Origin: Verrucomicrobiia bacterium
GTDB lineage: Bacteria; Verrucomicrobiota; Verrucomicrobiia; Limisphaerales; UBA9464
Direction of reading: 5' to 3'
Length of the DNA stretch: 64,000 nucleotides
NCBI GenBank assembly: GCA_019634635.1
Contig: JAHCBB010000021.1
Span: 22,484 to 86,483 of the forward strand
Shown here piece by piece: positions 53,980 to 63,678 of the stretch. The notes beneath the pieces were generated by a model, which was given only the letters and a program-made list of their open reading frames with translations, was not told where the DNA came from and searched no databases. Positions within the stretch are counted from its first letter, which is position 1. Each line of letters starts with the position of its first letter. Position numbers and translations under genes: made by a program.

Positions 53980-54450
53980 CTATGGGGCTGGAGCCAGCGC
54001 GAGTGTGCCGCCCTTGAGGCGAAATACGGCGTGGACCTTGTTGGAAAGCTGCAGGCGCTCGCTGTCCTGGTCCCAACTAAACCCCTCGCCGCGAAGCGAA
54101 AAGGCGCCGCCCACCTGGGAGACGGTCAGGCTGCCGGACGACGAGGCGTTCTGGCTGGTGATGTTGAGGGTGCACGTGGGCGCGTCGCCGACGAGGTGCG
54201 GGGTGCCGTCCGGATTGAAGGTTTCCACCCGGAAGCCGGTGACCTCGTACACGGTCGCGGTGATGGGCCGACCCTGCTCCCCGCTGAAGCGGGCCACGGT
54301 GCGGTCTCCCTTTTTGTAGAGGAAGGTGAACCCGGCCGGCCTGCCGGCGGCGCCCGGTGCCGGAGCCTGCGCGATCGCGACGACGGCCAGGCTGGCGGCG
54401 GCAACCGTCGCCGGCCAACGGCGGCACGACCCCCAGGAGAAGCGGTTCAC
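53980..54450 (-). CDS. LptC-like LPS export protein
   Basis: The 156-residue protein has an N-terminal hydrophobic signal or anchor (PATVAAASLAVVAIAQAP) and a beta-rich body. It is first in the lptC-lptA-lptB-hprK series, 15 bases before lptA. No catalytic motif is expected. LptC family members diverge strongly, so the call rests on size, topology and place. It is divergent from the aminotransferase gene at 54579. Confidence 0.55.
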   Translation of the reverse strand: MNRFSWGSCRRWPATVAAASLAVVAIAQAPAPGAAGRPAGFTFLYKKGDRTVARFSGEQGRPITATVYEVTGFRVETFNPDGTPHLVGDAPTCTLNITSQNASSSGSLTVSQVGGAFSLRGEGFSWDQDSERLQLSNKVHAVFRLKGGTLALAPAP

Positions 54451-54578
54451 GCCGGGAATCCTCGCGGCGGAATCGGGGGTTAGGAAGCGAATTTCGCGGC
54501 TGGGTCCTTCCCCATGGGTCTCCGATCCTTTTCGCGTCGAATCGGACGGGGACCCTGTGGTTGGCTGGCGCCGCTGCG

Positions 54579-55670
54579 ATGCATGTTCCCTTCCTCAACC
54601 CCGGCGCCCAGGTGGACGCACTGAAGTCCGAGATCCTCCACGCCATTGGCGAGGTGCTGTCCCGCGGTCGGTTTGTGCTCGGTCCCGAAGTGGATGCCCT
54701 GGAGCAGGAGGTCGCCGCCCTCTGTGGCGCCCGCTTCGGCGTCGGGGTGAACAGCGGCTCCGATGCGCTCACCCTCGCGCTGCGGGCCCTCGGGGTGGGT
54801 CCGGGGGACGAGGTGATCACTTCGCCGTTCACGTACATCGCCCCCGCGGAAAGCATCCATCAGCTTGGCGCCCGGCCCGTGTTCGCGGACATCCACCCGC
54901 GTTGGTTCACGCTTGATCCGGCGGCGGTGGCCCGGCGGTTGAGCGCCCGGACCCGCGCCATCGTGCCGGTGCATCTCTTCGGGCAGGCAGCGCCGCTGCG
55001 GGAACTGGAGGCGTTCGGGCTGCCCCTGGTGGAGGATTGTGCCCAGGCCATCGGGGCCACCTGCGAGCGGCGTCCCGTGGGCTCCTGGGGCGTGTTGGGC
55101 TGCCTGAGCTTCTATCCCACCAAGAATCTTGGGGCCTGTGGCGACGGGGGGATGGTGCTCACCCGCGACGAGGGGCTTGCACGGCGGCTGCGGATGCTGC
55201 GGGTCCACGGGATCGAGCGCCGGTATCATCACGACTTGCACGGTTGGAACTCGCGCCTGGACGAACTGCAGGCGGCGATCCTGCGCGTCAAGCTGCCGCA
55301 CCTGGCCGCGTGGAATGCCCGACGTGCCGCCCTGGCCGCGCGATATACAGAGGGGCTTTCCGGCCTGCCCCTCGAGCTGCCGGAAACCGCACCCGGGAAC
55401 ACCCACATCTTCCACGTCTATGCCGTGCTGACGGACCGGCGGGACGCCCTGCAGCAGCACCTCGCCGACCACGGGGTCCCCACGCTGATCTACTACCCGT
55501 TGCCCCTGCACCTCCAGCCCTGCTTTGCGGATCTCGGGGGCCAGAAGGGCGACCTGCCCGTCGCGGAGGCGGTTTGTCGCCGCGTGCTGCCCCTGCCCAT
55601 GTACCCCGAACTTGAGGATGCCCAGGCAGATTGGGTGATCGCACAGATCCGGGGTTTCTTTGGACGCTGA
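54579..55670 (+). CDS. DegT/DnrJ/EryC1/StrS sugar aminotransferase
   Basis: The 363-residue PLP enzyme has the family opening FLNPGAQVDALKSEI, the cofactor loop NSGSDALTLALRALG, EDCAQAIGA, and the PLP lysine K182 in FYPTKNLGACGDGG. These enzymes aminate keto sugars bound to nucleotides for LPS and surface polysaccharides, which fits the adjacent divergent lpt operon. ATG 54579 starts the conserved domain; the longer frame to 54357 is antisense to lptC and is rejected. Confidence 0.92.
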   Translation: MHVPFLNPGAQVDALKSEILHAIGEVLSRGRFVLGPEVDALEQEVAALCGARFGVGVNSGSDALTLALRALGVGPGDEVITSPFTYIAPAESIHQLGARPVFADIHPRWFTLDPAAVARRLSARTRAIVPVHLFGQAAPLRELEAFGLPLVEDCAQAIGATCERRPVGSWGVLGCLSFYPTKNLGACGDGGMVLTRDEGLARRLRMLRVHGIERRYHHDLHGWNSRLDELQAAILRVKLPHLAAWNARRAALAARYTEGLSGLPLELPETAPGNTHIFHVYAVLTDRRDALQQHLADHGVPTLIYYPLPLHLQPCFADLGGQKGDLPVAEAVCRRVLPLPMYPELEDAQADWVIAQIRGFFGR

Positions 55671-55743
55671 CTCACGGCGGCGGCGGTGTGGGGTCGCTCG
55701 CAAAGGGCGTCGTGAGTGACCCGGTTCTCGATCCGGGTTCCGA

Positions 55744-58080
55744 TCAGGGTGCCAGGTCGTCGGGGTCCGGATCGGGGACGATGATGTTCCCCTCCATCCA
55801 TGCCTCTTGGAATTCCGCCGGAATTCGCGTGGTGGCCAGCCAGTGCGCGGCGGCGTCGGGATCTTGAGATCGCCACCAGTAAAAGTGCTCTTCCTGGAGG
55901 CGGAGACGCTGGCCGGCATCGGTGACGGCTTCGGCCCACAGCCCCGCAGCGACGGGATCAAAGTCGCGCAGGTGCTGCACGAGCCCCTCGGTGGCACCAT
56001 CCCGGGCCGGCCCGGGCGGCTGCTGGGTCAGCCATTGGGCGGCTCCGAAGGGATCCTGGGCTGCCCAGGTGCCCACCAGGCGCGTCTGCGCCTCGTCGCG
56101 CAGGGACCCCGGGGGAAACCGGGAGACCCAATCTGCGGCCGCCATCGGGTCCGCAGACGACCACCGGTCCACGATGCCCAGGAGTGCCGGCGGTTGGGCG
56201 CCCTCCGGCAGGCTGAGGGCCAGCTCCGCCGCCTGCGCCGGGGCGGTGTAGGCAAGCTGCGTGGCGACCGACTCGAGCGCGACCGTACGCGCAGGCCCCT
56301 CGGGGAGCGTCCGCGCCCATTCCACGGCGGCGGCGCTGTCCTGTGCCGTCCACCGGCTGGCCACGCCGCTGAGAAATTCCTGCTGGAGCCGGGGATCGGG
56401 CAGGGTGATGGCAAACGCCGCCGCGGCCTCCGGATCCTGGTCCGCCCACGGATCGCGCATCTGGCTCAACACCTGACGCCGCATGGGCCCGTCGGGAAGT
56501 TCCCGCGCCCAATCCACCGCTTCGTCAAGATTCTGCTGGGCCCAGCCGGCGGCGAAATTGCCGGCGTATCCATTGCGGACCGGGCCGTCCGGCAGCCCCG
56601 CGAGGAACTCGACTCCGTAATCGGGATCCTGCGACCCAAGCTGCCAGGCGAGCTGCTGCACGAGCACCTGCTGGCTGCGTCCGGGCTCGATCCCTTTGAC
56701 GAATTCGGATGCGGCGCGGACGTCGAGGTTGGACCAGGCATTGACCACGCTCTGCAGGGCGGTGTCCCGGGCCAGCCCCGGGGGCAGCGCCCCGGCATGC
56801 GCCGCTGCGGACGCGGGATCGGCCTGGGCCCAGGATTCCAGGGCACCCGCGAGGGCCTCCCGCCGGGCGTTGGCGTCGGGAATTTCGGACACCCAGGCCA
56901 GCGCGGACTGCGGATCCTTCTCGGCAATCTGCGCCGCCGCCGCGCGAAAGATCCAGGCGTCGCGAACCCCGCCGCCGGGCTTGAGCAGCAGGGAGGTCGC
57001 GGCGATCGGATCCGTCTCCACCGTTGCGGCAACCACCTGGCTGAGGACGGCATCCCGCAACGCCCCCTCGGGGAGTGACTGGGCCCAGTTGCGCGCGGCG
57101 ATGGGATCCCTGAAACCCCACTGGCGGGCCACCGTGCCGAGGAGGTGGCGTTGAAGGCTGGCGCTGCGGACCCCAAGGGCAAGTTCGGCCGCGCGGGCCG
57201 GATTCTCCGGGGCGAAGCCTTCAAGGAAGGCCTGCCAGAGTTCCGGGCCGGACTCCGAGGGCGGGAGGGCCAGCAACGCCCCAATGGCCGCGTCGGGATC
57301 CGCTTCCGCCCATGAGGACAGGATGCCGCCCAGTTGGAACCGGTGTTCCCGTCCGGTGAGGGTTTGGAGGGCCGCCGGGGCCGCATTGGCGGCGTCCACA
57401 GAAGCCCACAGATTGAAGAACCGGGTCAGGAAATCCCGGCGCTCGGGGCCGTTCGGCAATCGGGACAGGAACGCCACGCCGACATCCGGTGCGTACAATC
57501 CGAGGGCCTCGGCCAGCAACGCCGTTCCCTGGCGGCGCTCGGCACCCGCGGGCAGCCGACGGTACCAGTTCACAACGGCCGCCGGATCATGCCGCGCCCA
57601 CCCCTGCAGGGCACCGCGCAGACACTGTTCGCGTTCCCATCGGGGCGTGACCGTCGCGACCCAGGCCAGGGCTGTCTCGGGCTCGCGGGCCGTCCAGAGT
57701 TCCAGCAGCCGGTTCCGGTAGATTCTCCAGGAGTCATCGGGCAGCAGGCGCCCGGCGATCTCGAGCGCACCCGCCGCCTCGGCAATCCGGGTCCTTGCCG
57801 CCAGGATGCGGAGCCGGTCGCGCCGAATCTCCACGTCCGGCTCCAACCGTGTTTCCTTCAGGGCGGCCTCCAGTTCGGCGAGCGTGAGCAGCCCTGCCAC
57901 CGCCGGGGCCTGGCGGGGCTTGGTGCGGGTCGGACCGGGCTCGGGAGCCGCGGAGTCCGCATCCAAATCGATCACGGGCGGCACCGGACGGGGGCTGCGC
58001 GAAGCCCCCTGAGGCAGCAGGCGCCCCAGGAGCAGCCCGGCGACCAGGGCCACAACCGCCACTGGAATCCGAGACGTCAC
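55744..58080 (-). CDS. Exported helical-repeat protein with about sixteen 32-residue units
   Basis: The 778-residue protein starts with an uncleaved-looking signal anchor (VAVVALVAGLLLGRLLP) and a Pro-rich linker. From residue about 110 to 770 it repeats a unit of about 32 residues: WAxxDPxAAxxWxxxLPxGPxRxxxLxxV. Trp, Asp-Pro, Ala-Ala and Leu-Pro recur in register, as in WAQADPASAAAHAGALPPG and WTAQDSAAAVEWARTLPEG. Each unit probably forms two helices, giving an alpha-solenoid similar to Sel1 or HEAT proteins, outside the inner membrane. I know no function; such repeats usually bind other proteins. Confidence 0.75.
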   Translation of the reverse strand: MTSRIPVAVVALVAGLLLGRLLPQGASRSPRPVPPVIDLDADSAAPEPGPTRTKPRQAPAVAGLLTLAELEAALKETRLEPDVEIRRDRLRILAARTRIAEAAGALEIAGRLLPDDSWRIYRNRLLELWTAREPETALAWVATVTPRWEREQCLRGALQGWARHDPAAVVNWYRRLPAGAERRQGTALLAEALGLYAPDVGVAFLSRLPNGPERRDFLTRFFNLWASVDAANAAPAALQTLTGREHRFQLGGILSSWAEADPDAAIGALLALPPSESGPELWQAFLEGFAPENPARAAELALGVRSASLQRHLLGTVARQWGFRDPIAARNWAQSLPEGALRDAVLSQVVAATVETDPIAATSLLLKPGGGVRDAWIFRAAAAQIAEKDPQSALAWVSEIPDANARREALAGALESWAQADPASAAAHAGALPPGLARDTALQSVVNAWSNLDVRAASEFVKGIEPGRSQQVLVQQLAWQLGSQDPDYGVEFLAGLPDGPVRNGYAGNFAAGWAQQNLDEAVDWARELPDGPMRRQVLSQMRDPWADQDPEAAAAFAITLPDPRLQQEFLSGVASRWTAQDSAAAVEWARTLPEGPARTVALESVATQLAYTAPAQAAELALSLPEGAQPPALLGIVDRWSSADPMAAADWVSRFPPGSLRDEAQTRLVGTWAAQDPFGAAQWLTQQPPGPARDGATEGLVQHLRDFDPVAAGLWAEAVTDAGQRLRLQEEHFYWWRSQDPDAAAHWLATTRIPAEFQEAWMEGNIIVPDPDPDDLAP

Positions 58081-58170
58081 ACCGGGGCAATGGAGGCACG
58101 AACCGGTGCATTGATCAACTGATGCGTGGCCCGCCGGTCGGAATTCGCGCGGTGGCGCGGGCGTGGGGAC

Positions 58171-59169
58171 TCAGGTCAGTCCGGTTTCGGGCAGCCACTC
58201 AAGGCCCTTCTGGAAGCGGACCAGGTTCTCCACCGTCACCCGGCTGATCTCCTGCAGGGCCTCCACCGTCAGGAACGCCTGATGCGAGGTGATCAAGACG
58301 TTGGGATAACTCAACAGCAGGGCGAGTTCGTCGTCGGTCGGAACCTCGCCGGAAAGGTCCTCAAAAAAGACGCCCTCCTCCTCCTCGTAAACATCCAGCG
58401 CCACGCCGCCCAGGCGCCCCGACTTGAGCGCCTCGAGCAGGGCGGTGCTGTCCACAAGCTTGCCGCGGCTGGTGTTGAGCAGGTAGGCGCCCGGCTTCAT
58501 CGCCGCGAAGGTCTCCCGGCGCAGCAGGTGATGCGACTCCGGAGTCAGAGGCAGGTGAAGGGACACGATGTCACTGGCACCGAGCAGATGGGGGAGATCG
58601 GTGTAGTGGACGCCCGCAGCCGTCGCCCACGACTCCTGGGGAAAGGCATCGGTGGCCAGCACATGGCACCCGAATCCGCGGAAGATGGATGCCGTGATCC
58701 TGCCAATGCGGCCGGTGCCCACGATGCCCACGGTCCTGCCGTTCAGGTCGAAGCCGGTGAGCCCCGCGAGGGAGAAATTGTGCTCGCGGACCCGGTTGTA
58801 GGCGCGGTGGATGCGACGGTTCAGGGTCAGCAGCAGGGCCACGGTGTGTTCGGCCACCGCATGCGGCGAATAGGCCGGCACGCGCGAGACGGCGATCCCC
58901 GCCGCCCGGGCCGCCTCCAGATCCACGTTGTTGAACCCGGCGCAGCGCAGGGCGACGTGCACCACCCCGCAACCTCGCAGCACGTCAAGGCAGGCGGCGT
59001 TGAGGACATCATTGACAAACACACAGACCGCCCGGGCCCCGCGCGCGGTTTCGGCGGTCTCATCCGTGAGCCGGAACTCATGGAACTTCCAGTCGAGTCC
59101 GGCAGCCCGCCCGGCAGGCTCCAGGAACTGGCGGTCGTAGGGTTTGGTATCGAAGACGGCAATGTTCAT
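58171..59169 (-). CDS. ldhA: D-lactate dehydrogenase (2-hydroxyacid dehydrogenase)
   Basis: The 332-residue enzyme is of the D-2-hydroxyacid dehydrogenase family, closest in pattern to fermentative LdhA: start MNIAVFDTKPYDRQFL, substrate domain RCAGFNNVDL, the NAD fingerprint GIVGTGRIGRI, NTSRGKLVD and the catalytic His in SHQAFLT. The DVYEEEEGVFFED stretch is typical of LdhA. It reduces pyruvate to D-lactate with NADH. The gene follows the P-type ATPase gene after nine bases, in one transcript. Confidence 0.92.
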   Translation of the reverse strand: MNIAVFDTKPYDRQFLEPAGRAAGLDWKFHEFRLTDETAETARGARAVCVFVNDVLNAACLDVLRGCGVVHVALRCAGFNNVDLEAARAAGIAVSRVPAYSPHAVAEHTVALLLTLNRRIHRAYNRVREHNFSLAGLTGFDLNGRTVGIVGTGRIGRITASIFRGFGCHVLATDAFPQESWATAAGVHYTDLPHLLGASDIVSLHLPLTPESHHLLRRETFAAMKPGAYLLNTSRGKLVDSTALLEALKSGRLGGVALDVYEEEEGVFFEDLSGEVPTDDELALLLSYPNVLITSHQAFLTVEALQEISRVTVENLVRFQKGLEWLPETGLT

Positions 59170-59178
59170 GGGGGCGGG

Positions 59179-61917
59179 CTATTCAGGGAGGGCTCGGGCG
59201 GCGCGCTGACCGTGGAAACGGCACCACTTCTCCAGTTCCACAATCAGGAAGACGGCAAGGCCCGCCAGGAAGACATGCAGCCAGGCCTCCGGCCGGATCG
59301 GGGCGGTGCCGAACCAGCGGTTCATCACCGGCAGGTAGGTGAACAGGAGCTGTGCTGTCAGCATGATGGCAATGCCGATCCACACCCAGCGGTTGGAGAA
59401 CCAGCCGATCCGCAGGAAGGACGTGGTGAGCGAGCGGCAGTTCAGCAGGTAGAACACCTCGATCCCGACGATCAGGTTGACCACGATGGTCCGGGCCTCG
59501 TTCACCGGGGCTCCCAGCGCGCGTTGCTCCCAGACAAACAGGGCCTGTCCCGCCAGCAGCATCAGCACCGACACAAGTGCGGTCCGCATCACGAGCGCCC
59601 GCGTGAGCAGCGGCTGGGCCGGATCCCGCGGCGGACGGCTCATCAGGCCCGGTTCCTTGGGCTCAAACACAAGCATCAGGCCGAGCAGGACGGCCGTGGT
59701 CATGTTGATCCACAGGAGTTGCACCGGGAGGACCGGCAGGTCGGTTCCGAGGACGATCGCCGCCAGCAGCAGCAGACCCTCCCCACCGTTGGTGGGCAGG
59801 GTCCACACGATGAACTTCACCAGGTTGTCGAAGACGTTGCGGCCCTCCTCCACCGCGGCCTCGATGGATGCAAAATTGTCGTCAAGCAGCACCATGGCGG
59901 CGGCGCCCTTCGCGACCTCCGTGCCGGAGATGCCCATGGCGACCCCGATGTCGGCCTGCTTGAGGGCCGGCGCGTCGTTCACGCCGTCTCCGGTCATCGC
60001 AACGACGTGACCCCGCGCCTGCAGGGCCCGGACGAGACGCAGCTTCTGTTCGGGCGCCACGCGTGCGAAGACCGCCGTCTCCTCGGCCACCCGGGGGAGG
60101 TCGGCGTCGGCGATGGCTTCCAGTTCCCCCCCGCTGAGGGCCCGCAGATGTCCTCGGGCGTCCGTGGCCCCCTGGAGTCCCAATTGAGCGGCAATCGCCG
60201 CCGCCGTGACCGCATGATCGCCGGTGATCATTTTCACGGCGATGCCGGCCTCCCGGCAGTGGCGCACCGCCTCGGCTGCTTCCGCCCGCGGGGGATCCAT
60301 CATGCCCTGCAGGCCGAGGAACGTGAGTCCTTCGGTGAGGTGCGTTGGATGGAGGGCGTCGTGATCCGGCTCCACCCGGCGTCGCGCAAAGCCTAGAACC
60401 CGCAGTCCCTGCGCCGCCATCCGATCGGCCTCGGCCCGCACCGACGCGCCATCGAGCGGACCCTCGCATCCGGCGGCATCCAGTGCCCGGTCACAGCGGG
60501 CGAGCAGGCGGTCCAGCGCCCCCTTCGTATAGATGCGCCGGGGGTCCCCCTCATGCAGGGTCGCCATGTACATGTGCTGGGATTCGAAGGGGATGACGTC
60601 GAGCCTGGGGTTGGCACCATGGGTGGGGTCGAGGTGAAAGCCGGCCTTCTGCCCGGCGACCAGCAACGCCGCCTCGGTGGGATCCCCCTGCACCTTGGGG
60701 CGTCCGTGCTCATCACGCACCAGCAGGGTGTCGTTGCAGAGCACGCCGGCCCGCAGGGTCTCTTCCAGGGCTCCCGACGGTGCCGGGATCACCGGATCCC
60801 CGTTGTGCAGGAAGTTGCCCTCTCCGGCATAGCCGTTGCCCGTCACCGCAAATGTCTGTCCGCCGGCGTGAACCTCCCGGACCGTCATCTGGTTCTCCGT
60901 CAGCGTTCCGGTCTTGTCGGAGCAGATCACGGTCGTGCTCCCCAGGGTCTCCACCGCCGGCAGGCGGCGGATGATCGCGCGCCGTGCGGCCATCCGGCTC
61001 ACCCCGATGGCCAGGGTGATCGTGACCGCCGCCGGCAGTCCCTCGGGAATCGCCCCGACCGCCAGCGCGATTGCCGCCATGAACATGTCATTGGCCGGAT
61101 TTCCCCGCAGCCAACCGATCAGGAACGTCACCGCGGAAAGCCCGAGGATCACGTAGACCAGCAGCTTGCTGAACCGGTGAATCTTCCGGGTCAGCGGGGT
61201 CATGAGGTCCTCGGACTTCGCAATCATCGTCGCGATGCGGCCGGTCTCGGTGCCGTCTCCCGTGGAGACCACGGCACCCACCCCCTGACCGTAGGTGACC
61301 AGCGTGCCGGCGAAGGCCAGGTTTCGGCGGTCCCCGAGCCCGGTGGAGTCCGGAAGGGCCGCGGTGGACTTCTCGGCCGGAACGGACTCGCCGGTCAGCG
61401 CGGCCTCGTCGCATTGCAGGCTGCGGATCTCCAGGAGGCGCAGGTCCGCCGGCACCCGGTCGCCGGACTGGAGCAGCACGATATCGCCGGGCACCAGTTC
61501 CTCGGCCGGAATGCGCCGCTTGTGGCCGTCGCGGCGCACCGTGGCCTCGGTGCGCAGCAGTTTTGAGAGTGCCCCAATGGCCCTCTCCGCGCCCGACTCC
61601 TGGATGTACCCGACAATCGCGTTGACGAGCACCACCGCCGCGATCACGGCGGCGTCCACGAACTCGCCGAGGAATGCGGCCTTTGCGGCGGCAATCAGCA
61701 GCACATAGACCAGGAGTTGGTGGAACTGCAGCAGGAACCGCCTCCACCCCGGGATGCCGGCCCGGGCCGTCATTTCGTTCCGCCCATGTCGTTCCAGCCG
61801 CCGCCCGGCCTCGGCGGTGTCCAGACCGGACGACACCGCGGTGTCGAGCGACTTCAGCACCTCCGATTCGGCAAGAGCGTGCCAGGGGGTGGTGGGCGGC
61901 GACGTGAGCTCACGCAT
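59179..61917 (-). CDS. Cation-translocating P-type ATPase (P2A/PMA1-like)
   Basis: The 912-residue pump has the N-terminal cation ATPase domain (PWHALAESEVLKSLDTAVSS), the actuator TGES (DEAALTGESVP), PEGLP in helix M4, the phosphorylated D334 in ICSDKTGTLTENQ, and the hinge TGDGVNDAPALKQ. About ten membrane helices and a C-terminal cation ATPase domain complete it. PEGLP and overall length suggest a calcium or monovalent cation pump (PacL/P2A type) rather than a heavy-metal exporter; no CPC motif is present. ATG 61917 begins MRELTSPPTTP, and the longer frame to 62202 is rejected since it is antisense to another remnant. Confidence 0.92.
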   Translation of the reverse strand: MRELTSPPTTPWHALAESEVLKSLDTAVSSGLDTAEAGRRLERHGRNEMTARAGIPGWRRFLLQFHQLLVYVLLIAAAKAAFLGEFVDAAVIAAVVLVNAIVGYIQESGAERAIGALSKLLRTEATVRRDGHKRRIPAEELVPGDIVLLQSGDRVPADLRLLEIRSLQCDEAALTGESVPAEKSTAALPDSTGLGDRRNLAFAGTLVTYGQGVGAVVSTGDGTETGRIATMIAKSEDLMTPLTRKIHRFSKLLVYVILGLSAVTFLIGWLRGNPANDMFMAAIALAVGAIPEGLPAAVTITLAIGVSRMAARRAIIRRLPAVETLGSTTVICSDKTGTLTENQMTVREVHAGGQTFAVTGNGYAGEGNFLHNGDPVIPAPSGALEETLRAGVLCNDTLLVRDEHGRPKVQGDPTEAALLVAGQKAGFHLDPTHGANPRLDVIPFESQHMYMATLHEGDPRRIYTKGALDRLLARCDRALDAAGCEGPLDGASVRAEADRMAAQGLRVLGFARRRVEPDHDALHPTHLTEGLTFLGLQGMMDPPRAEAAEAVRHCREAGIAVKMITGDHAVTAAAIAAQLGLQGATDARGHLRALSGGELEAIADADLPRVAEETAVFARVAPEQKLRLVRALQARGHVVAMTGDGVNDAPALKQADIGVAMGISGTEVAKGAAAMVLLDDNFASIEAAVEEGRNVFDNLVKFIVWTLPTNGGEGLLLLAAIVLGTDLPVLPVQLLWINMTTAVLLGLMLVFEPKEPGLMSRPPRDPAQPLLTRALVMRTALVSVLMLLAGQALFVWEQRALGAPVNEARTIVVNLIVGIEVFYLLNCRSLTTSFLRIGWFSNRWVWIGIAIMLTAQLLFTYLPVMNRWFGTAPIRPEAWLHVFLAGLAVFLIVELEKWCRFHGQRAARALPE

Positions 61918-62140
61918 TCGGGGCGATGCTAGGGATTCTTCACCCGTTGCCAAGACTGGCGGACCTCCCGGCAGATCAGCCGGCACGCGCCTGCGGGTCA
62001 TATCAAGAAGTCGAAATGACCGATGGAGTAACCGATACCCGCCACGATCAACCGAGCGGTGGACAGCAGCACCGGTTTCCACGCCTCTTTCACATTCAGG
62101 AGAAAGAAGACGAGTGCGACGACCGGAATTTCTTCCGCGC

Positions 62141-62401
62141 CTCACCGCCCGGGCGGCCACTCCCGACGAGCTTTCGAGAAAGCTGGCGGAGAAAATCATC
62201 ATCGTCTCAGCGCCGGCACCGTACCTGCCGCCCGGGCTTCACGGCAGGAAGGATCTGCCCGTCCCCGAGTGTGCGGTGGCGGCCCGCGCCGACGCGATTG
62301 ATTCGGGCGACGACGACCTCCTGGCGATGCGATCGTTCCAAGGCATCCCGATCATCGCGGCAGTGGAGGCATTGCATCGGCTTGGACTGGGGGCGCCGTG
62401 A
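62141..62401 (+). pseudogene. PIN-domain toxin, C-terminal fragment
   Basis: The last 86 codons of a forward frame resemble the end of PIN toxins of the 'putative toxin component' type: ECAVAARADAIDSGDDDLLA followed by FQGIPIIAAVEALHRLGL, where acidic residues of the metal site should lie. The first half of the domain, including the first catalytic Asp, cannot be found in frame, and no start or antitoxin is seen upstream. It is probably a decayed copy. Confidence 0.55.
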
Positions 62402-63008
62402 ATCAGGGTATGCCCGCGAGTTGGGGTCGGCGGCTCATTTGCGGCTTCCGCAACCGGGGGCTCAGGGTGACAGGTCCATTGTCTGGTCTGCTGATCCCTG
62501 GAGCAATGGGGTCGCTCCTCAACCATGGACAAGATGTCTCCAAGCCCGCTGCCAGGTCGGGAACTCTTGGGATGGCGGACAGCGGGGCGCCGTCAGGGTT
62601 CACGGCCGGGTCCGCAGCAGCAGGCTCGAGTCTCAGAATCGCCTGGACCACCACAATCCCACCGCTCGTCCTCGCCCAGGAACCAAGACCCCTGTCAGTT
62701 CCCGCGGGCCGTCACTGGAGACCACCGATCGGGCATGGCAACCCGCCGCGTCCTGATGACGCGCAAAAGGACCCGGATCCAGCTTGGGATATTAAAAGTT
62801 TAGATGCGACCCCATTGCTCGATGAGCGCAAACGCGAAAAGGAGGGCGTCTGTTCGTGTGAAGCGATTCTCACGTGGCTTGTGGTGTCGAGGAACGTCCG
62901 CGATCACCGATGGCTACCCGTGGCGCGACTCCTGCCGGGCAAAGAACGAGCCGAATCAGGAGGCATCACGCAGGTGGCCAATCGGTGGATCGTATTGACG
63001 TCTCTACC
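62402..63008. other. Stretch without a confident gene
   Basis: Forward frames of up to 209 codons cross this region, but none shows a domain, start signal or even composition. The GC content falls towards 62780-62900. I see no repeat matching the others in the window. Confidence 0.4.
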
Positions 63009-63245
63009 TCACGGCATTTTTGCGTAGGCCGCGCGAAGCGGCTGAAGCAACGCGTCGGGAATAAGTTCATCCGGAATGCCGGCGAACTTTGGTTCTCGAC
63101 TACGGAGGCGGGACACATAGCGATCCATCAGGGATTTCAATTCCTTCTTGTCGGTGTCTTCATTCGTCCTTGCGAAGGGCTCCTCTCCGAGGATTCTCAT
63201 GAACGAATTTACCATACTGTAGAGTTCATCAATGTCGGTGGTCAT
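63009..63245 (-). CDS. Small hypothetical protein, 78 aa
   Basis: A charged, helical protein (MTTDIDELYSMVNSFMRILG, then TDKKELKSLMDRYVSRLRSR) without membrane segments. I do not recognise it. Its GC is lower than the surrounding genes and codon use looks different, so it may be acquired. It is in the run of toxin/antitoxin remnants and could be an antitoxin-like or phage-derived protein, but nothing shows it directly. Confidence 0.5.
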   Translation of the reverse strand: MTTDIDELYSMVNSFMRILGEEPFARTNEDTDKKELKSLMDRYVSRLRSREPKFAGIPDELIPDALLQPLRAAYAKMP

Positions 63246-63298
63246 GTTCAGGTGTGGATTGGTAGTGCGGAATTGCCAATTGTTGCCGGCCGTAAGGG

Positions 63299-63481
63299 TC
63301 AGCGCCGGGAGCCAGACGCCGATGACGTTGAATCTGGCTCTGAGCGAATCAGCTGGCTCCTGTTCGCTGCATCCTCGGGCTGAGCCTCTTTCGTGCCGGG
63401 GCCGGCCAATTCACTGAAACCGGCGATCACGACCAGGGTGCTCAATGCCCCTGCGACACCAAAGGCGTTGCAACCTCGCAA
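63299..63481 (-). CDS. Possible small membrane peptide, 60 aa
   Basis: The frame encodes one hydrophobic segment (GVAGALSTLVVIAGFSELAG) followed by a polar tail. Its start overlaps the end of hicB by 40 bases. It may be a real small secreted or anchored protein, or a chance frame; no family is recognised. Confidence 0.25.
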   Translation of the reverse strand: MRGCNAFGVAGALSTLVVIAGFSELAGPGTKEAQPEDAANRSQLIRSEPDSTSSASGSRR

Positions 63482-63678
63482 TAGGCTGCGCTCGATCGCG
63501 GCTCAGGAACCGGGCAACCCGCCAGGCGTAGGCCTTCAATGTGAAACTCGATCGCATCGTGCATCTCGGTCTCCACCTCCTCCCTCGTTTGTCCGGTCGC
63601 GATGCAGCCCGGGAGATCCGGGGAATAGGCGGAAGATCCGGTGGTTGTCTCTTCAACGATGACGAGATAACGGCTCAT
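63442..63678 (-). CDS. hicB: HicB-type antitoxin
   Basis: The 78-residue protein starts MSRYLVIVEETTTGSSAYSP and continues DLPGCIATGQTREEVETEMH, the partial RNase H-like fold of HicB antitoxins, with the helix AIEFHIEGLRLAG. The DNA-binding extension found in longer HicB proteins is absent. Its ATG overlaps the stop of the hicA remnant as ATGA, the usual hicA-hicB order. The antitoxin is intact while the toxin appears broken. Confidence 0.88.
   Translation of the reverse strand: MSRYLVIVEETTTGSSAYSPDLPGCIATGQTREEVETEMHDAIEFHIEGLRLAGCPVPEPRSSAAYCEVATPLVSQGH

Noticed and set aside
58126..60396. A 756-codon forward frame opposite ldhA and the ATPase
   Set aside because: Antisense to two clearly identified genes; composition rich in Arg, Gln, His and Gly without motifs.
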